Source: a bacterium | Lineage (GTDB): Bacteria; Calditrichota; Calditrichia; RBG-13-44-9; J042 | Direction of reading: 5' to 3' | Assembly: GCA_015494485.1 (NCBI GenBank) | Contig: WGBF01000001.1 | Location: 1-7,156 of the forward strand | DNA length: 7,156 nt | Shown: positions 6,406-7,156 of the stretch, in pieces | Layout: the number at the start of each line of letters is the position of its first letter | How positions within the stretch are numbered: position 1 is the first letter of the stretch | The notes under the pieces: model-generated | What the model was told of the DNA's origin: nothing | Databases searched by the model: none | The model's input: the letters and a program-made list of their open reading frames with translations, nothing else | Position numbers and translations under genes: made by a program

Positions 6406-7156
6406 ATGGATTTATTTTTAAAAAATGGCACCATCGTTACACAAAATCAAACCAGAGACATTTTCCAGGGGCATCTTCTAATCCGGGGAAATCGAATTGC
6501 CGCCATGGGACCGGATATTTCCAATCCCGGTGTCCCCGAATTGAATGTTGAAAACCTGGTTATTGTACCGGGCTTTATCCAGACCCACATTCACATGTGC
6601 CAGACGCTTTTCCGGAATCTGGCGGACGATCTGGAACTTCTGGAATGGTTATCCGAACGCATCTGGCCAATGGAATCCGCACATACACCCGATTCCCTGC
6701 GCGCTTCCGTGCAATTGTCGCTGGTAGAATTGTTCAAAAATGGCACCACCACGGTGCTGGACATGGGTGCCCTTCATCATACGGATGTTATTTTCGAAGA
6801 AATGGTCCGAAGCGGTATCCGGGGGTTTAGCGGGAAAGTACTGATGGATACTGAACCGCCCTATTACCGGCAGGACACGGCCGAAAACCTGACCGAAAGC
6901 GAGCAGCTGATTCAACAGTGGAATGGCGCCGCCAACGGTCGGATTGGTTACGCCCTGGCGCCCCGTTTTGTTTTAAGTTGCAGCAATGCCCTGTGGGATG
7001 GCGTTCGAGATCTTTCCGAAAAGTACAATGTATTTGTGCATACGCATGCATCGGAAAACAAACGGGAAACCGAACTGGTGAAAACCCAAACCGGCATGGG
7101 GAATATTGAGTTTTTTGCTCATAAGGGTCTGGCCTCTCCCAACTTACTTCTGGCCC
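6406..7156 (+). CDS. Amidohydrolase, 5'-deoxyadenosine / methylthioadenosine / S-adenosylhomocysteine deaminase-like (3' end cut by window edge)
   Basis: The first 250 codons of a metal-dependent hydrolase of the amidohydrolase superfamily (MtaD/SsnA/AtzA-TrzN group) are present. Such enzymes deaminate purine nucleosides or dechlorinate triazines in the cytosol. An N-terminal beta-sandwich strand segment (LFLKNGTIVTQN, then LLIRGNRIAAMG) precedes the barrel. VPGFIQTHIHMCQTLFR contains metal ligands H61 and H63. YALAPRFVLSCS lies at 182-193. VHTHASENKRE supplies metal ligand H204 and the catalytic glutamate E207, three residues apart as in MtaD. The later catalytic His and the Asp ligand lie beyond the edge. 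LADDLELLEWLSERIWPMESAHT resembles proteins annotated as 5'-deoxyadenosine deaminase, so SAM-derived nucleoside salvage is my best guess; guanine deaminase or a chlorohydrolase-like activity remains possible. GGGAG (6390-6394) lies 11 nt before the ATG, rather far. In-frame stops at 6364, 6367 and 6373 exclude a long upstream extension. Confidence 0.9.
   Translation, partial: MDLFLKNGTIVTQNQTRDIFQGHLLIRGNRIAAMGPDISNPGVPELNVENLVIVPGFIQTHIHMCQTLFRNLADDLELLEWLSERIWPMESAHTPDSLRASVQLSLVELFKNGTTTVLDMGALHHTDVIFEEMVRSGIRGFSGKVLMDTEPPYYRQDTAENLTESEQLIQQWNGAANGRIGYALAPRFVLSCSNALWDGVRDLSEKYNVFVHTHASENKRETELVKTQTGMGNIEFFAHKGLASPNLLLA

Noticed and set aside
6649..6915. Minus-strand frame of 88 codons inside the amidohydrolase
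   Set aside because: It overlaps the conserved barrel of the amidohydrolase on the opposite strand, with no ribosome-binding site or motif.

Overview
This 7.2 kb window looks like ordinary chromosomal DNA from a Gram-negative bacterium. It holds a three-gene glycolytic operon (gap, pgk, tpiA) on the minus strand, flanked by two genes that run off the window edges. The edge genes are a large TonB-dependent outer-membrane receptor (minus strand, left) and an amidohydrolase of the adenosine-type nucleoside deaminase group (plus strand, right). The receptor requires an outer membrane. Its N-terminal carboxypeptidase-regulatory-like beta-sandwich before the plug is common in the Bacteroidota/FCB assemblage. 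All four minus-strand genes, however, have strong Shine-Dalgarno sequences (AGGAGG or close), which Bacteroidota proper mostly lack. I therefore lean towards a Calditrichota-like or other non-Bacteroidota FCB lineage; this is inference with low confidence.

Layout. 1-2731 (minus): receptor, 910 codons visible, C-terminus cut by the left edge. 2732-3015: AT-rich spacer with a convincing Rho-independent terminator for the glycolytic operon and the likely promoter/leader of the receptor. 3016-3783 (minus): tpiA. 3862-5061 (minus): pgk, start moved 12 codons inside the longest ORF because of a GAGGAGGG site. 5062-5148: gap-pgk spacer with a strong GC hairpin. 5149-6150 (minus): gap. 6151-6405: AT-rich divergent control region with candidate promoters both ways and a perfect 15-nt palindrome. 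6406-7156 (plus): amidohydrolase, first 250 codons.

How the genes fit together. Gap, Pgk and TpiA catalyse adjoining steps of the lower Embden-Meyerhof pathway. TpiA interconverts dihydroxyacetone phosphate and glyceraldehyde-3-phosphate, Gap oxidises the latter to 1,3-bisphosphoglycerate, and Pgk makes ATP from it. All three keep their catalytic residues. A candidate promoter upstream of gap and the terminator after tpiA delimit one likely transcription unit; the gap-pgk hairpin may modulate it. The receptor and the amidohydrolase appear to be separately transcribed neighbours with no evident link to glycolysis.

I saw no mobile element, CRISPR array, tRNA or rRNA, and no convincing undescribed system. 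The items most worth a second look are non-coding: the gap-pgk hairpin and the palindrome in the divergent promoter region.
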